A DNA stretch of 7,318 nucleotides. Origin: Acidimicrobiia bacterium. Lineage in GTDB: Bacteria > Actinomycetota > Acidimicrobiia > IMCC26256 > BP-133. Position 1 is the first letter of the stretch. Each line of letters starts with the position of its first letter. The translations under genes were made by a program, and so were the position numbers. Of this stretch, positions 6,359 to 7,318 are shown piece after piece. The stretch is taken from positions 1-7,318 of the forward strand of contig JAICGL010000197.1 of the NCBI GenBank assembly GCA_025923175.1, in the 5' to 3' direction. The notes beneath the pieces are model-generated. The model saw nothing but the letters and a program-made list of their open reading frames with translations, was not told the DNA's origin and made no database searches.

Positions 6359-7318
6359 ATGCCCACGGTCGGGTTTCACGCTTCCCACGAGCAGCTTTCA
6401 CCGTCGGCGTTGCTGGCTGCCGTGCAACGGGCGGAGGACGCCGGCTTCGACGCCGCCATGTGCTCCGACCACTTCGCCCCCTGGAGCGTGCGGCAGGGGC
6501 ATTCGGGTTTCGCCTGGTCGTGGCTCGGCTCGGCGCTGCAGGCGACCCGCCTGCCGATGGGCGTGGTGACCGCACCCGGGCAGCGCTACCACCCGGCCAT
6601 CACAGCCCAGGCCATGGCCACGCTGGCCGACATGCACCCCGGCCGGTTCTGGGCCGCGCTCGGGTCGGGTGAGGCCGTCAACGAGCACATCACCGGCGAC
6701 CGGTGGCCGGACAAAGCCACTCGCGACGCCCGCCTCCTCGAATGCGTCGCCGTCCTCCGGGCGCTGCTGGCCGGCGAGGAGGTGACCCACCACGGGCTCG
6801 TCACCGTCGACCGGGCCCGGCTGTGGTCGCGCCCCTCGACCCCGCCCGGCCTCTACGGCGCCGCGGTCAGCGACGCCACGGCCCGCACGGTCGGCTCGTG
6901 GGCCGACGGCCTCATCACCGTCAACCAGCCGGCCGACGCCTTGCGCCGGGTACTCGCCGCCTTCCGGGAGGGTGGCGGCGACGGGAAACCGGCGCTGCTC
7001 CAGGTGCATCTGTCGTGGGCGGAATCGGAGGACGAGGCGCTCGCCATCGCCCACGACCAGTGGCGCAGCAACGTGTTCTCGTCGGATCTCAACTGGAACC
7101 TCGAGCTGCCCGAGCAGTTCGACGCCGCCGCCACCCACGTCCGGCCCGACGACGTCCGCAACGCCGTCCTCGTCTCCGCCGACCCCGCCCGCCACGCCGC
7201 CGACCTCGCTGCCCTGGCCGCCCTCGGGTTCGACGGGCTGTACGTCCATCACGTCGGCCAGACGCAGGACCGCTTCATCGACACGTTCGCCGCCAAGGTT
7301 CTCCCGGAGCTCCGATGA
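6359..7318 (+). CDS. LLM-class flavin-dependent oxidoreductase, probable non-F420 (TIGR03885-like)
   Basis: A 319-residue cytoplasmic protein of the luciferase-like monooxygenase superfamily, related to F420-dependent glucose-6-phosphate dehydrogenase. Visible features include VGFHASHEQ at the N-terminus, CSDHFAPW and RQGHSGFAWSWLG (about 35-57), APGQRYHPA (about 72-80), MHPGRFWAALGSGE (about 92-105), NEHITGD, and a C-terminal VHHVGQTQDRFIDTF. From memory these fit the family named probable non-F420 flavinoid oxidoreductase, thought to use FMN rather than F420; the substrate is unknown. The start is taken as the ATG at 6359, which gives the family-like MPTVGFH; a GTG two codons earlier (6353) is the alternative. 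No strong ribosome site is seen. The gene ends exactly at the window edge with TGA and diverges from the glucosidase operon. Confidence 0.9.
   Translation: MPTVGFHASHEQLSPSALLAAVQRAEDAGFDAAMCSDHFAPWSVRQGHSGFAWSWLGSALQATRLPMGVVTAPGQRYHPAITAQAMATLADMHPGRFWAALGSGEAVNEHITGDRWPDKATRDARLLECVAVLRALLAGEEVTHHGLVTVDRARLWSRPSTPPGLYGAAVSDATARTVGSWADGLITVNQPADALRRVLAAFREGGGDGKPALLQVHLSWAESEDEALAIAHDQWRSNVFSSDLNWNLELPEQFDAAATHVRPDDVRNAVLVSADPARHAADLAALAALGFDGLYVHHVGQTQDRFIDTFAAKVLPELR

Noticed and set aside
4890..6359. 489-codon open frame antisense to the GH13 gene
   Set aside because: The minus strand carries all GH13 catalytic motifs; this frame has low-complexity composition and no recognisable domain.

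Overview
The window is high-GC DNA of typical actinobacterial character, with dense genes and long antisense open frames caused by the GC bias. The best lineage guess is an actinomycete of the class Acidimicrobiia or a relative. That guess rests mainly on the 42-residue GYWLVASDGGIF-type repeats of the second gene, which I associate with secreted proteins of that group. It is inference, not proof.

Layout, left to right. (1) A subtilisin-family (S8) secreted protease on the minus strand, complete within the window, ends in a tryptophan-rich tail with one Trp every five residues. (2) A 338-bp divergent gene-free region follows, containing several dyad and direct-repeat elements. (3) A secreted plus-strand protein combines six exact 42-residue repeats (probably a beta-propeller) with three tandem Ig-like domains. 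(4) After a 167-bp convergent gap comes a two-gene minus-strand operon. A cytoplasmic GH13 alpha-glucosidase is followed, with a 4-bp ATGA overlap, by a shikimate-kinase-like P-loop kinase. (5) A short 65-bp divergent gap with inverted repeats separates this operon from a plus-strand LLM-class flavin-dependent oxidoreductase that ends at the window edge.

How the genes relate. The first two genes both encode exported repeat proteins and diverge from one control region, so they may be co-regulated surface or extracellular factors. The glucosidase and kinase are almost certainly co-translated. The kinase keeps nearly every catalytic landmark of shikimate kinase but has AAG where the substrate-binding GGG should be, so its substrate is uncertain. 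The oxidoreductase shares only a promoter region with that operon.

No RNA gene, mobile element, CRISPR array or phage gene was seen. I did not find a clearly new multi-gene system. The most interesting leads are the kinase substitution and its coupling to a glucosidase, the protease tail with its 45-bp higher-order repeat, and the operator-like elements between the two secreted genes.
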